Shown here: positions 25,650-38,029 of the stretch, in pieces | How positions within the stretch are numbered: the stretch's first letter is position 1 | Layout: the number at the start of each line of letters is the position of its first letter | Origin: Agelaius tricolor | Lineage: Eukaryota; Chordata; Aves; Passeriformes; Icteridae | Assembly (NCBI GenBank): GCA_023055355.1 | Contig: JALJCS010000001.1 | Coordinates: 54,751,381 to 54,815,380 of the forward strand | Reading direction: 5' to 3' | DNA length: 64,000 bases | The notes under the pieces: model-generated | The model's input: the letters and a program-made list of their open reading frames with translations, nothing else | What the model was told of the DNA's origin: nothing | The model's database searches: none | Position numbers and translations under genes: made by a program

Positions 25650-25990
25650 AAAGGGGAATGATTCAGAGCCCTTACAGATATGTGGGCAATCAGAGAGGAA
25701 TGGCTAAATTTCAGAGTTGATAAATGCAAGCTAGTACACAATCAAAATGCTCACAGACAGTGCTGTATTTATAAACATCACTTGGATAAAAGAGCAGGGA
25801 ATCATGGTAGACATCTGCCTTAAAACATCTGCTTAGCATGATGTGCTATCTGGAAATGCAAATAAAATATTAGAGCAATAGAGAAGAATGTAACAACTAC
25901 TGTATGTGTCAGTGGCATGTTCCCAGCTAGGCTATTGCATTCATTTATTGTCATTCCATGTGAGAAAGGTAACAGAAGCTTAGGCACGTG
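25650..25990 (+). mobile_element. Ancient LINE reverse-transcriptase relic (CR1/L3-like)
   Basis: At protein level this stretch carries the end of a CR1/L3-superfamily reverse transcriptase, broken into two frames. From 25701 the third frame gives WLNFRVDKCKLVHNQ, the conserved 'W..F..DKCK..H' segment. From 25798 the first frame gives IMVDICLKTSA, then NANKILEQ, then after stops GYCIHLLSFHVRKVTEA, matching the 'LGV.VD..L', 'KAN..L' and 'EYC...W' segments in the correct order and spacing. There are at least one frameshift and several stops. DNA-level similarity to the young CR1 copies in this window is not obvious, so it is much older. It is not functional. Exact subfamily cannot be told by eye. 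Confidence 0.72.
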
Positions 25991-27419
25991 AAATGTGGGC
26001 AAAGCAAATTTATAAAACACTAACAAATTAACAAAAAAGATGAAAATACAACAATATTTTTAAAGGAAAACAGTCACAGTCTTTTAAACTACACCTTGTG
26101 GAGAGACTTTGGGAATAAAGCACGCGTTGAAAGAAAGCAAACATCTGATCAACTGGCTGATGGCAGTGGTTGCAAACTGGGGCATCTGAATGAATGGATG
26201 CTTTGCCAAGTGGAGTATAAGGATGGCTACCAGTCCTTGGGTATTGATAAAGCCTCTGTTTTTTCTTTTCAAAACAAATCAAAAGCAACAAATAGTAAAG
26301 GACCTCCTCCAAATATAATTCTCTTGTTGTTTTCTCTGTGTTTTACAGGAGATGGTTCTCCTAAAACACGGCAGCATTCAGCTCGCTGGAGGCTGGGGCA
26401 AAACCGTAGCAAGATGTGCTCTTTCTCCTTCAGATTGATGGAAACCTGGTGAAGAACATTTTCCATAAATCTCCCACTGTCCCTCATCCCTTATGTGCAG
26501 ATGTCAGAAAAATTAGGGGCTGAAATATCTTGTTATGAAAACATAGGATTTTTAGAGTGAAGGTTTTCTTTCCTTCCACTTATCCTTGGGCTTGATTCCA
26601 CTTCATCTGACTGCAGTTATGTGTTTACAGATGAATGAAATAGGAATAAATTCTGTCTGTTGAATAAAACTTTTCCATCAATGTGAAATTCTCTAATGAC
26701 AGAACTTCACAGAATTATGTGAGAAAACTTAATTCCAAGTCAGTGAACTCAATCAGCCTGTTGTTTGCCCCTTTTTCTTCTGACAGTAAAGGGCTGAAGT
26801 ATTTCTATGTGCTATTTAGTTTGTATTTGGTAACTAATTTTCTTTCTGTGTGGAAATAACTGTAATGGTTTGCTTGTTTATTCAGCTCATGGCTAACATA
26901 CTTGCTTTAGCATCACCAGCTCTTTATTGGGATGACAATATCTTCTCAAGTTTTGAAATGTTAATTCATGTGTGGTGCCAGGTACTAATATGAAATCGAG
27001 TTGATATGTAGAATTTTCTGCCTGGAGTTACAAACTCTTGCTCCAAGGGCCTGACATAGCAATGCTCCTGAGAATATTTCAGAATTTCCAGCATGAAATA
27101 TGAAGCTTCTGCATTTGAGTGATGTCGTCCAAAGATTCCAGTCTGGTGATACAAAAGCTCACCTCCCCAAAGCCAGGGCATGTACTGAAACACAGTACAG
27201 AAATATTCAAACATAATAGCAGCAGTATGAAAAATTATTATGAATATTCATTTAGAGAGTAAAGGTTTTTTGAAAGGTTTTTTTTGAAATTATTATTCTC
27301 TTTCCCTCAGCCTTAAACATCCAAATCCATCACATCCTGGTGAAGGATATGAAATAAGATAGCTCAATTCAAAACAGAACAGTTGTGAAAAGAATGGGAA
27401 GAACCAGGATGTGAGAGGT

Positions 27420-27560
27420 GGGGTTTTGTTTGTTTGGGATTTTTGGTTTTTGAGGTATTTTGGTTTTAGAGATTTGTTTGGATTTTTTTTTTTTTTTTGT
27501 AAGTGATGTGTGTTCTTTGTTTGTATTGGTTGGGTTTTTGTTTGCTTGGGTTTTTTACCC
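27420..27560 (+). repeat. T/G-rich low-complexity DNA
   Basis: The stretch is built almost entirely of T and G (gtttg, ttggg and ttttgg words) and includes a 16-T run at 27483-27498. It is a low-complexity tract with no unit regular enough to call a microsatellite. Confidence 0.8.
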
Positions 27561-28475
27561 TCAATTTTGGGCATATATTTGTCAAGATAGAATCAGTTTA
27601 CTGAACACAAAGATAGAAGAACTGCTTGTGCACCAGCCATTCTAATATCGATCAGTTCTCAAAAGTAGGTCTCTGGTAGATGAGATCTTTTTATACACTC
27701 TGATTTTCTATGGCACAACTTCAGAATCATTGTGTCTCTAGGCTACTGCTTTATCACTGGAACATTAATCCTGCCAAATGCCTGTTATATATTCTGCCAT
27801 GGAAACTGGTAAGAAAAAACACAGTGAGGACAACTTGTTGCATCCTTTTTCCAAGCTCTTGACCCTGGTGGTCCATGAGTTAGTTGAAATGATTGAAACA
27901 TACAGGTAAAAAAATCGAGATTCTGAGCACCTCCTGAGGGCTGGCAGTGAGACACACAATCTTTTATTTTAGGTTAAAATCCAGCTTATTGTAGTTTTCT
28001 TATAAGCTTCCAAAGAAGTGGTGATATAGGGAAGATACAAACCCCATTTATCAGGATTCATGCATGTAATTTCCTCAAAAACTGCTAAACTAGGAGAGAA
28101 GCCTTCTGCACCCTGTCTGTAAAGAGCCTTGTGATGGAATGGTTAAAGGAAAGGATGATGGAGTCACCAGACAAGGGGCTGCACCTCAGATGCCGTTCTT
28201 TAGGTTCCACTTTTATCTCTCAGTCACCAGATGTATGACACAGGTTGTTTTGTCCTGTTGATATTACCTTCTTACTATAGTCAGTGATGCTGCAGTGGCT
28301 GGATAGTTGTGTGGCCACACTATGGTGCTGCCAGTAGTGAAGAGAGCATCTGGTCCCCAGCCTGGGGCTCAGCCCAGTACATAAAATGCCAGAGGCTGAC
28401 AAAGAGAGGTCCTTTTGCTTCTTTGCTGTGGTGACAAAAAGTCTTGAATTTATTTTACATGCACATAGCCACATA

Positions 28476-28516
28476 CACAGCCACAGCCACAGCCACAGCC
28501 ACAGCCACAGCCACAG
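28476..28516 (+). repeat. (CCACAG)n hexanucleotide microsatellite
   Basis: Nearly seven perfect copies of a six-base unit, cacagc in permuted form, are visible. The hexamer keeps frames open and reads as alternating His-Ser in one frame (part of a 70-codon frame at 28386-28598), which is a composition artefact rather than a gene. Confidence 0.95.
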
Positions 28517-29183
28517 GGGCTCTTCAATAAGGAGGTGCTTGAGGAAACAGCTGTGGGGCTGTCAGGAGCCCCTTACAGCCAAACTGAAAGATGGGTAGAT
28601 GTTTTCTCTGCTTCTGAGGATGCCTTTCTGAATCCTGCTAAACCTTCCTGTCTTATAAAGAACATTCTCCCTTGAGACCATAAAGACACTTCAGAGAGAA
28701 TGCTTTTCTCTCCCCCTCACCCCCCATTTTCAATGCTTTACATTTCACCAAGGATGAGAAATTTTCTGAAGACCTTCTCTCCTTATTCATTCAAATTGCT
28801 CTGTGGTTGAACTGTGAGCTATGCTAGCAATATAGCCAGTGTAGATTTGCTTTCAGATAGAAAGTAGAACTTTCCATCAAAACCATTTTGTTTATTTGTC
28901 AAATGCAATTGCCCCTTCCTAGCCAAGGTTATGAGAAAGTATTTTTGTTTAAATGGGGAGTCAAATGAATAGTTTCCATAGCCATTAACTCACAGAATCC
29001 CAGTTTAAGGTTTAGCACAAATGTATAGACAAAGTGGTGTTTGCTGAATTCCCCTTGTTAAAACACTGGCAGCTCATCACAAATTCAGGAAGATGCCAGA
29101 TGTCTGACTTAGTGTAAAAATGCAGTGAGTCTGAGAACTGTGGATAATTTCCAGCATGAGTTGTTAGATACTGAGATGATACT

Positions 29184-29213
29184 ATGATGATTATTATTAT
29201 TATCATCATCATG
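29184..29213 (+). repeat. Trinucleotide microsatellite (ATG/ATT/ATC)
   Basis: A short compound trinucleotide repeat: atg units, then att units, then atc units. It gives poly-Ile or poly-Met in the minus frame. It is followed by an imperfect tagtactactattagtag palindrome. Confidence 0.85.
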
Positions 29214-31440
29214 ACTAGTACTACTATTAGTAGTTTGATTTATTTTTTTATTTAAGCATACATTTAAAAATCAGAAATAAAGGTACAGAGGCATGACTGA
29301 AAGAGAGGTTATCTTCCCCTACTGGTATTTTTGCCTTTAAAACCAGCACACAGTGATTGTTATATCCCTTCAGAAGTCGGTGATGCACTTTGTGCTTCTG
29401 AGAAGTGGCATTCCCATTCATATATGGTCTGAAAAGCAGATCTGAATCCAGACCCTTGCTTTATATGTTTTGCACAAATACAGCTTCAGTTTTCTCCCAC
29501 ATGGGAAAAATCATGTTTTGGTAAAACTGACTCTGTAGCATTAAGGCATCACATTGTGGCTGATACCCACTGACCAGGACACTGAGTATTAGCCCAAGGA
29601 TGAAGGAAAGGCAAAGCATGGTTACATTCTGGGTGAGGGTTTTTTTTGTTCAGTTATTGCCTGTCAAGGAAGTTGTAACCAATGTAAGCATGAGCAATCT
29701 CAGGACTGACAGGTTTTTCAGAGATCAAGTTGATGTTATTCTGCCATTGACTCTTTGATAAGGGTCTGATACTACTGAACTTCAACCTGACTCAAGGGAA
29801 TATGCAAACGTTTCACTGCTGAGTCTGAGTGTTGTCAGGAAACAGACCTTGCAAATTGGTGTGTATACCTAACTATAGCTGCACTGAGAATATAAAATGT
29901 GTATCTGCTCTAAAAGATAAACTTGGGGAATTTTCAATAGTAGAAATGCTATAAAATATAAAATTGGAAAATGCTTTGAAATGGGCTGACACAAAATACG
30001 TAATGCTTCAAAACTGGCTGCATTACTCTGGACAAAATTATTTTGTCTCATTTACAGAAGCCATTTTAGAAGAAAAATAATTATCAGTAATTTATGGCAG
30101 ATTTTATTTTTCTCTTAGTGGATATTGCCTTTTTGGCTGCTGACTACGTAACTAAGAGCTAATATTTTGGATACTGCCTAGTTAAGCCATTCTGCCTGTG
30201 AATGTGCCTATTCTATTAATATGTCTGCAGTGAACAGAGTAAGATACCTGCAGCTTTAGCAGTCTTAGTTTTCCTCTGGAGAAGGAAAAGGGACTCTGGT
30301 AATGTCATTACTGTGATTTTCACTGATTTTTTTTTTTTTACACTATTGTTTTAAATGGTCTATGTCTGACTTTTGAGAGAGGCTCCAAATTGTGCAGCAG
30401 AGTGTATGAAAACTGAGCACAGAAAGTTGGTTGACATTACTCTTGACTACTCATAGCTTAAAATGTTATGGTTTTTTTCTAGCTCAAATACTTCCAGACC
30501 TGTCTTTGGAAAAGTCTTAGATGCTTTTGTGTGGTGCAATGGTCACACCCAGTGGCCAGTTGGGTTAATCACATATGTGTATTCCCTATGGATATCTGAG
30601 GCGGTTTGTTACAGGAATTTCTTCTTATGTACTATGACAGCTTGGAATCTAACTGGATAGCAGGAAAACAATGTATGTCCACCTTCACCTCAAGGTTTGT
30701 TCCCAAAAGACCCTGGCTGATCAAAAAGAAGGTCTGGACCATTCATGCAATGAATAGGAAAGAGGTGATGAATCCCCCATGGAGACATTCTTAAAATTAG
30801 GACCTTTGACTATAATGAGCTGGTGTTTTAAAAGAATGATTCAAGGACAGGCTGAAATAAAACCCTGTACTTTTCCTTAGTTTAAATTCAGCTTTCTTTT
30901 AACTATGGAAAGCCTGAAACATTTGCCTGATTATTCTTTTTTGGCTTTATCAAGGTAATTTGGAAAAAAATGACCATTTTTCTTTTCCATAAATAAAAAA
31001 GTGTATAGAAACATCATGGATAAATCAAATGAAGTGCATACATATAACCCCCCCTTCCCTCTCCTCTCAGCCTAACTATAGCATCCTCTATTAGCATTAC
31101 AATGACACTGATGTTTTCTTTCTCCCAGTGTAGACCATTTTGTCAAGGTCCCTGTTTTCAGTTAGTGTCAGCAAATGACACATGGGTGGGAACACTACAG
31201 GCATGTTTGGTGGAGGTGCCGCTGTGGTTGCTGATTTTGGGGTGGGGGATGGGAGAGCCAAGTTTCAATGGGGAAAAAGGGAGGAACAACTCTCCATATA
31301 AACCTTTGCCTTAGTGCTCCCAAGGACACATATATTAGTTCCCTTGCCCACATCACATCACATCACACTTGTGCAAGCAATCCGTGGTGGGGTTCATTTG
31401 CACAGTGTCAACCCAAGTAATAAACAAATAACAGAAGTAC

Positions 31441-31958
31441 AGAATCAGGTTGGAAAAGACCTCAAAGATCATCAAGTCCAGTCTTTGACCAATCACCACC
31501 TTGTTAAACAGACCAGGGCAGTAAATGTCACACCCGATTTGTTGAGTACCTCTGGGGACAGTGACCTCCTCAGGCAGTCCATTCCAATGTTTAACAGTCC
31601 TTTCCATGAAAAATTCCTCCTAATGTCCACCCTGAACCTCCCCTGGCTCAGCTTGAGCTATATCCCCTCATTATGTCACTGGTTCCTGGGAGAAGACGCT
31701 GATCCCCACCTGGCCACAGCCTCCTTTCACACAGGTCTAGGAAGTGATAAGATCTCCTCCAAGCCTCCTTTTCTCCAGGCTAAACACTCCCAGCTCCCTC
31801 AGCTGCTCCTCACAGGACTTCTGCTCCAGACCCTTCCCCAGCTTCATTGCCCTTCTCTGGACACACTCCAGCATCTCAATGTCCTTGAAGTGAGGGCTTC
31901 AGAACTGGACACAGTACTTGAGCTGCAGCCTCACCAGTGCTGCATGCAAAGGGAATAG
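31441..31958 (-). mobile_element. CR1 LINE, 3' fragment, minus strand
   Basis: The element's 3' end is at the left: gaatcaggttggaaaag at 31442 is the complement of the CR1 terminus, and 'cctcaaagatcatcaagtcc' is the hallmark last segment. Continuing rightward, complementary CR1 phrases include 'cctccttttctccaggcta' and 'cagctccctcagctgctcc', ending near 'ctgcagcctcaccagtgct'. It is about 520 bp, 5'-truncated. A 214-codon plus frame (31314-31958) runs antisense through it and is not a gene. Divergence looks lower than in the 9.9-kb copy, but no count was made. Confidence 0.93.
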
Positions 31959-34239
31959 TGAAATATTTGTTTGAATAATTTTTAATTACTAAATCTTCAT
32001 TACTTAATTTTGACAGTCTTATCCCAAATGTTTTAAAACATTGCCTCAAAGCTATAAATGAGTGGGATTTTTTTCAGCTTCCTACCAGCACTCTCACCTT
32101 CTTTAGAACAGAAAATACCTGTCAATTTCTATGCGTTTCTCTTTCACCTTCAGTATCTGCTACTTGATTGTTCTTGCATTCTTTTTTCCCCAGGACCTGG
32201 AAAAGTTGTTCCCTTCTGATATGAAAAGTTCTGCCACAGCTTCTGCATTGTTGACTGGATGCTGGCACCTGCAGGAACTATACCAAGCGTTTTATGATCT
32301 TTTTCTACTGAAAAGCTTTTGTAGATTTCCTGGTCGAGATGCAGACTTTGGATACTGAATTTGAATATACTGACAGTAGTCTTGCTTTACTTAATTCTCC
32401 CTCACACACACAGTCCTTGGTCTCCCAGGTCTCCACAGACTATGTATTAGACAAAGCAGAAAAGGCATTAATCACAGATTTTTAAAAATAACTGTGAATT
32501 CCTTTTTCTTGATGAAATTTTCTTTTGTGCTTAGATAACTGAAAAAAATCCCAGCATGAGCCACTGTGAACATTAAGAGAATGATGCCACTAATTCTTAT
32601 TACAACTGAGACAGTCAATCTGGAAATTACATAGGATGAATTCTTGGACCTCTGAAGTGGCCTGAGAGACTTTATGTCAGGATACTCATCCAAAACCCCA
32701 CACACTAATATATTACAGCTATTTTTCTGTACTGGGTTTTCTTGCACCTCACAGCATGGAGATATTCAGTGCAGGAGTTTGTGCTCACTCTTCGTTTTTG
32801 CTTTGCGGGTCACATTCAAATGAAGCTTCCACATGGGATCAAGCATGACCAAAAAGAGAAGTTATACTTTAAGAAAGAGAGTTGGCCTGGTTTTTGTATC
32901 AGTTTCCTTGCTGGTTGTTTCAATATGTATGTGATATAAAGCGATTCTGTCACGTCCAGTTTGTCCACCAGTTCAGCTTAGAGTCATGAGTCAACAAACC
33001 CCCTCAATTCAATTAAAGTGTTTGTCATTTAATGAAAATAATAAAACTTGAATCAAAATATCATAGTATTGTGCTGTACCGCAAAATAGCACTAGTGCAT
33101 GGGAATCATATAGAAAAACTTTGTAAAAAAAAAACCAAAACATTGATGCTGTTTCTCTGACTAAATTGATAGAAGCTAAAAAATGTTTCACTACTTTTAC
33201 TGTATTGTTATAATCCCGTTTCAACTCCAGTTGACACATAGGTCTATTTATGTGAAGTACCAACTGTCATTTAATGGTTAACAAGAAATGGAGAAATATT
33301 AAATGATTTGTAAAGTTCTTTCCAGCTTCAGTGACCTCATCTTGGAGTAAATAAATCAAAAAAGGAGTAAATAGAAGACATGCCTATATGTCTCGCAATG
33401 GTAAATAAAGTTTCCTGTGCTTTTATGTTCCCAAAATAGACATGATGTGTTCTTTTATGAAATTAGATTTAGTGGAGAAATACCCAATTACCTGAGCCCC
33501 AACAGTTTGTGAGGCAGATGGAAAGAGGAGTCCTTCTGGTCTGCCATTGTTTTCAAGGTCCAGCTGCACATGTTTTAACATCTGGGGTCAGCCCATGGAG
33601 CTATGCACTTTTCATCTCTCTTCTCTGTGACCACTCCAAAGTAATTCCTCCTATTAAGAAGGAGAAACTGGACCAGAGGTCCTATAGCAAAGAGTATTTG
33701 CTTCATGTTTTCCCAGGACTGACAGGTGGACACAAGGAGTTACTGTCTGTGCCGAGATTCCCCAGCATGGACTTTCTGCATGTGCAGTGACAGGATCGAT
33801 GTTGTTATGGTCTGTGAAGCTGAAGGTCCACCAATAATGAGAGTGAATTACTTCTGCTGAGAACAGGGCCATTGTGATGGCAGGGGGGATTAAAGTCCTG
33901 TCAGGCCTGAATCCAAAATGAGGTCAGTGGGAGATTTCTGAGGCATACCCTTCGATCCATGCTTCAAGGTCTGTCGAGGGTGCATTCAGGTGTGCCAAGG
34001 CTTGATGCACTCTGGTGCCTCCTAAAGTAGTTATGCCATTGCCAAGGAAGGGCCACAGTGACAGTATTAACCATCCCATCCAGAAGCAGTTTTGCCACCT
34101 CACCCTCAGAATTATGCAGGATGCAGAAGATGCAGCATGTGGTTTGTAGCAGGCTATAGGAACACAATACCTTTATATAGGCATTGAGTCTCTAAATATC
34201 CCTGGGAAATCCTGGGCAATTTACTTTAGTTCTGTCTGC
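31959..34239. other. Unique noncoding DNA, no firm gene
   Basis: AT-rich sequence. A polypyrimidine tract ending in cag at 32193 precedes an in-frame 54-codon stretch to a stop at 32356-32358. It is treated as a speculative exon in the findings. A run of nine A at 33127-33135 is present. No repeat family is seen. Confidence 0.45.
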
Positions 34240-34720
34240 CACTCAGACCAGAGTCATCATTTTTGTGCTAAGGGCATGACAGTGCATCATTGACATTAAT
34301 GGTGTCAAACATGTGACGTGATGCATAAGCATGATTGCATGAATTAATTAAATGGCAACTCCCTGAACTCATTTAGCTTTTTCCCCTGCGATACATTGGT
34401 AAATAGATGTTGCACTTACTGCACGAACCTTCAACAGAGGATCCAAACTAAACCAAAGCAAGACACCTTCCCCCCACAAACTAATTAATCCACACAATGC
34501 CCCTGTGCTGTTTGTCACACAGCAGCTTCTCTTACTTGGATCAAGTTTGTTCCTATCACTTTGAATGCAAAAAGCAGTTGATCATTTCATCCATGTGACT
34601 ACAAGGGTGACTGTCACAGCTTGCAAAGCATATGGTAGCTCTTGCAACATCAATAATAATCTCTAAGTAATGCAGCTTTGGGTTATAGTCATCTTTTATT
34701 ATCACTCCAGTCTTCCACTA
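34240..34720. promoter_or_regulatory. Candidate conserved regulatory element (noncoding)
   Basis: The stretch lacks simple repeats and is dense in homeodomain-type TAAT/ATTA words and POU/octamer-like words, including atgcataagcatg near 34322, gcatgaattaattaaatgg near 34337 and ctaattaat near 34481. Frames are closed. This texture is typical of deeply conserved vertebrate enhancers, but conservation itself cannot be seen from one sequence. It could equally be ordinary AT-rich DNA. Confidence 0.28.
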
Positions 34721-37700
34721 GCTTCCTCCTGTCTCTCTTGTAAAATTTTTGTCTTGCACTGTTAAATGAAACCTTCTATACCCAGTGATTACATTATCAA
34801 GGATTACCTGCTGAAAGGGATCAAAATTGATCAAAATAAAGGCTGTGTTATTCTGAATAAATTTTAGTTATTTTGAGGGGCTTAATCAAATTAATTAGAG
34901 AATGGAATTAAACAATAAGCAAGTAATGTTTTAAGCATTTTGCAGCTGGGGACACTGAAATTTAAAGAGGAAAAAGGGACTTGCCACAGGTTTGCCTGTG
35001 AATGAAATGGAGCTGAATTTTGTCCTTGAAGGCTAAATGCACCCCTTACAGATTCCACATGGAGTAGAACTTATGAAGTGTTTATGTAAAATCTGTGGAG
35101 GGCAATGAAATACTTTTTGGTTGTCATTTGAAAGTTAAATTCTATTACATAAGGAATAAAATCCACTGCCACTATTGAAGGTTATTTTTCTTTAGACATA
35201 TCATAGTTTTCCATTCCCATACTGAAATGAATTCAAGATTGGGCATATTCACAGCATTCCTTACAATCTCTGTAAGATTTAATTGAAACATTCTAAATAA
35301 GATGCCTTTCACACTCTGCCTGCTATGGGGTATTGAGAACATCTGTTTACTAATAAGAGAGTAACATCCATAGAACTCCAACATCCAACTCCAAAGAACA
35401 GGACAGGTTTTAATGGCTGCCATGTTAAGTCAGGTGTCAGAGTGCATGACTGGTCAGGTAATGGGAATAACAGGGGTTTACAGACAAAATTAAATGGGAC
35501 AACAACAAGTGTGGGGAACAAGCTATTTATGATGCTTATTATTTTGGGAATGAAAGAGTGAAGTTAAAGGTACAGAAATCATTGAAAGATATTCATGTGT
35601 TTGTCCAGTTACTCAGAAGCTGTGTTTATGAGTCTCTGAGTATAAGAAATCATGGACTTGTGCTAAGAAGGGATGGAGTGCTGCCATACTTAGTTAGCAA
35701 AGCCCACTCCATTTGTTTCCTGAACAGGTGAGCTTCATGGCCTTGTGTCTAGTTGTGTATTGCTGAAAAAGACACAGACCTTGTGTTCTGCTGCCTTGTG
35801 GGACTGTAATCAGAGCTCTGTCACTGTGAAAGAATGAGATTAAAACCATCTCCAAGGGAGTGAGTTCTCAGGTCTGCTCTCACGTGGGTTCATCAACACA
35901 AATATCCCACTTCACCTTGCCAGGGCAGTTCTGGCACAGTATGATGTCAGAGTGCATGCTTTGCAAGGGAATTTATAGGGTTTTTAGGGGTGGCAAAAGC
36001 AAAGGTTTGCTCATCTTGTTAATCACACAGGATGTCTTTGTGAGCCTAGAAAAGTCGAGCTTGAGGAGAACCCACACTCTCCTTTGCAAAGGATGGGAAG
36101 GGACCTTTATCTTTGCGTGATCTTTCAGACTGCAGGCAGGATAAAACTGGGTAAAACTGCACTTCTGGCTAAAATAATTTTTAAAGAAGGAGTCTTGTGT
36201 GGGAACAAATGAGGAGGAAAGGCATAAGGAGTTTTCTCTGTGCTCTTCCCACAGAATCAGACTTGCTACACCTCTCTTAGGTATCTCAAAGTGATGTCTG
36301 TTCAGATCTGAAAGTTATCCTGAGCTACTTTATTTATAGTCAATGAAAAGAAATCAGAGGGTGCTTTCCTCCTTTAGATGAAGCATATCATTGTAGCAAG
36401 TGGTCTGAAACAGGCAAAACAAATCACCCTGTGAAGCTGAGTCCTTCTTGCCATTGAGTATAAAGGCTAGAGTGACTCAGATTAAGTTACCTTCTTTTTA
36501 AGAACAAAAGTTAGATAAAATATAGATCAGCAAAAAGGACCAGCTCTTGCCCTATTTCATTACTCTGGAAGGTGGAGGTCTCCAGGAGGGCTCAGTTTAA
36601 TGGAGTAATCTTTCCTAACCCATACTGTATTTTTGTTGATAGGTAGCTGGTTTACAGTCTATGCTCTTGCAGTTTGAGTCCAATCTTTGCTGTTGATAGG
36701 TAAGTTGAGACATAGGTCAAAAAAGTAAAGTGCATAGGCTTGCAAGAAAACCTTTGTGTCAATGGAAAACAAGCTCAGGGATTCTGAGCTCAACAGTCAT
36801 GTGGCCACAAATCCAGCTCTTGGTAATTTTGAAATTTTTCTAGTAATACCAGAATGATTTGTAAAGATAAACTGAGTCATAAAAGATTCCTCATGTAGCT
36901 GAGAAGAGATAACACAACTGAATTCATAGAGCCCCATAATATTTTCCTACCCAGAAAGGACACATTCCTTTGTCCAACTTTAAAAATAGATACTAAGATA
37001 CCCATCTTTCTTTTTTCCCCTTGCTATTGTTCACTTGTGAATATGTAACACAGCATAACATTCTCAAACTATAATCTGCTCAACATTATCTAATTGCATC
37101 TGTCATTTTACTCTGCAATAAAATACTTCTGGGGAAAAAGAAATATGGAACTTAGCACTTGAGCTACTTTTTAAAAAATTGCTTCTGATTTTAAATGTGT
37201 AGCAATGACATTTACCTGCTAAAATTTAAAAAGCAAAAACAATCTGCATGTTATCAAGCTCATATGTAGTTATCATCTCTAGCTCATATGCTACAGTGCA
37301 GGTATACCTTGTTCCAGTGATTCTGAGGGCAGAGATGTTCTTGTACAAGAGCTGAGCTATGGCCTATATCTCTATTTTTGTTGTATGCTTTAATCAGCCT
37401 ATAGACCGCCTGTTTGGTATTGTGTAATTATTGTTCCTCTGAATGTGCTAATTGCACTTTGGCTGTATAACTTGTCAATGGGAGGGGTGCCAACATAGTC
37501 ACTAAGAAACATCTTTATGCTACCCATGCCAGCTTCCCAGAAAATACATCCAAGATGGTTATTGATCCTTTTTCTTGTGCTTTTACAGCTTAATCTCCCT
37601 TCATCCCCCCACCTCTCTTTTTTTTGATTTTCAAATTGATACCCTGTAAAAGCAATTTCCTTTGTCAAATCCCACACCAGAAGTGGGCCAGCTTCTTGCA

Positions 37701-38029
37701 GCCTTGCATGTCACTTGCAGTTTCTACTTTCTCACCTTTCTTCTCTCTGTTCTTTCCCCTTAGAATATCTCCTTCCTGCTGCCACTGAATGAGGATAGGA
37801 AAAGTCTATTATTGCTGCTTGATGGTTGGCATTCTCGAGTTGCACAGAAAGTATTAGGCATGAATTTGTTACTGCCTTCAAAAACCATGGGAGCCTCTAC
37901 ACAGACTTGTCTCCTAAAACTCGAGTACAAAGACAGTCTTGCCTTGTATGTGCTTACATAAAAAGGAAACAGCAGGGATTAATTACTTTAGACAGCTAAA
38001 TAAATATTTATTTCCCCATAATAGTCTTC
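34721..38029. other. Unique noncoding DNA, no gene seen
   Basis: AT-rich sequence with closed frames. A 92-codon minus frame at 37399-37677 has no recognisable product. About 37000-37330 is A/T-motif-rich without repeats. No transposon is recognised. Confidence 0.5.

Larger units (their letters stand above)
25991..31440. other. Unique noncoding DNA with microsatellites
   Basis: AT-rich, no supportable gene. A CpG-richer patch at 26350-26450 sits behind a pyrimidine-rich 'tttacag' and is discussed as a possible exon. Simple repeats at 27420-27560, 28476-28516 and 29184-29213 are listed separately. A short acatc-type pentamer run (31350-31368) lies about 75 bp before the minus-strand CR1. Confidence 0.5.

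Noticed and set aside
31314..31958. 214-codon plus-strand open frame
   Set aside because: It runs antisense through the minus-strand CR1 fragment, and its residues are just the complement of CR1 3' sequence.
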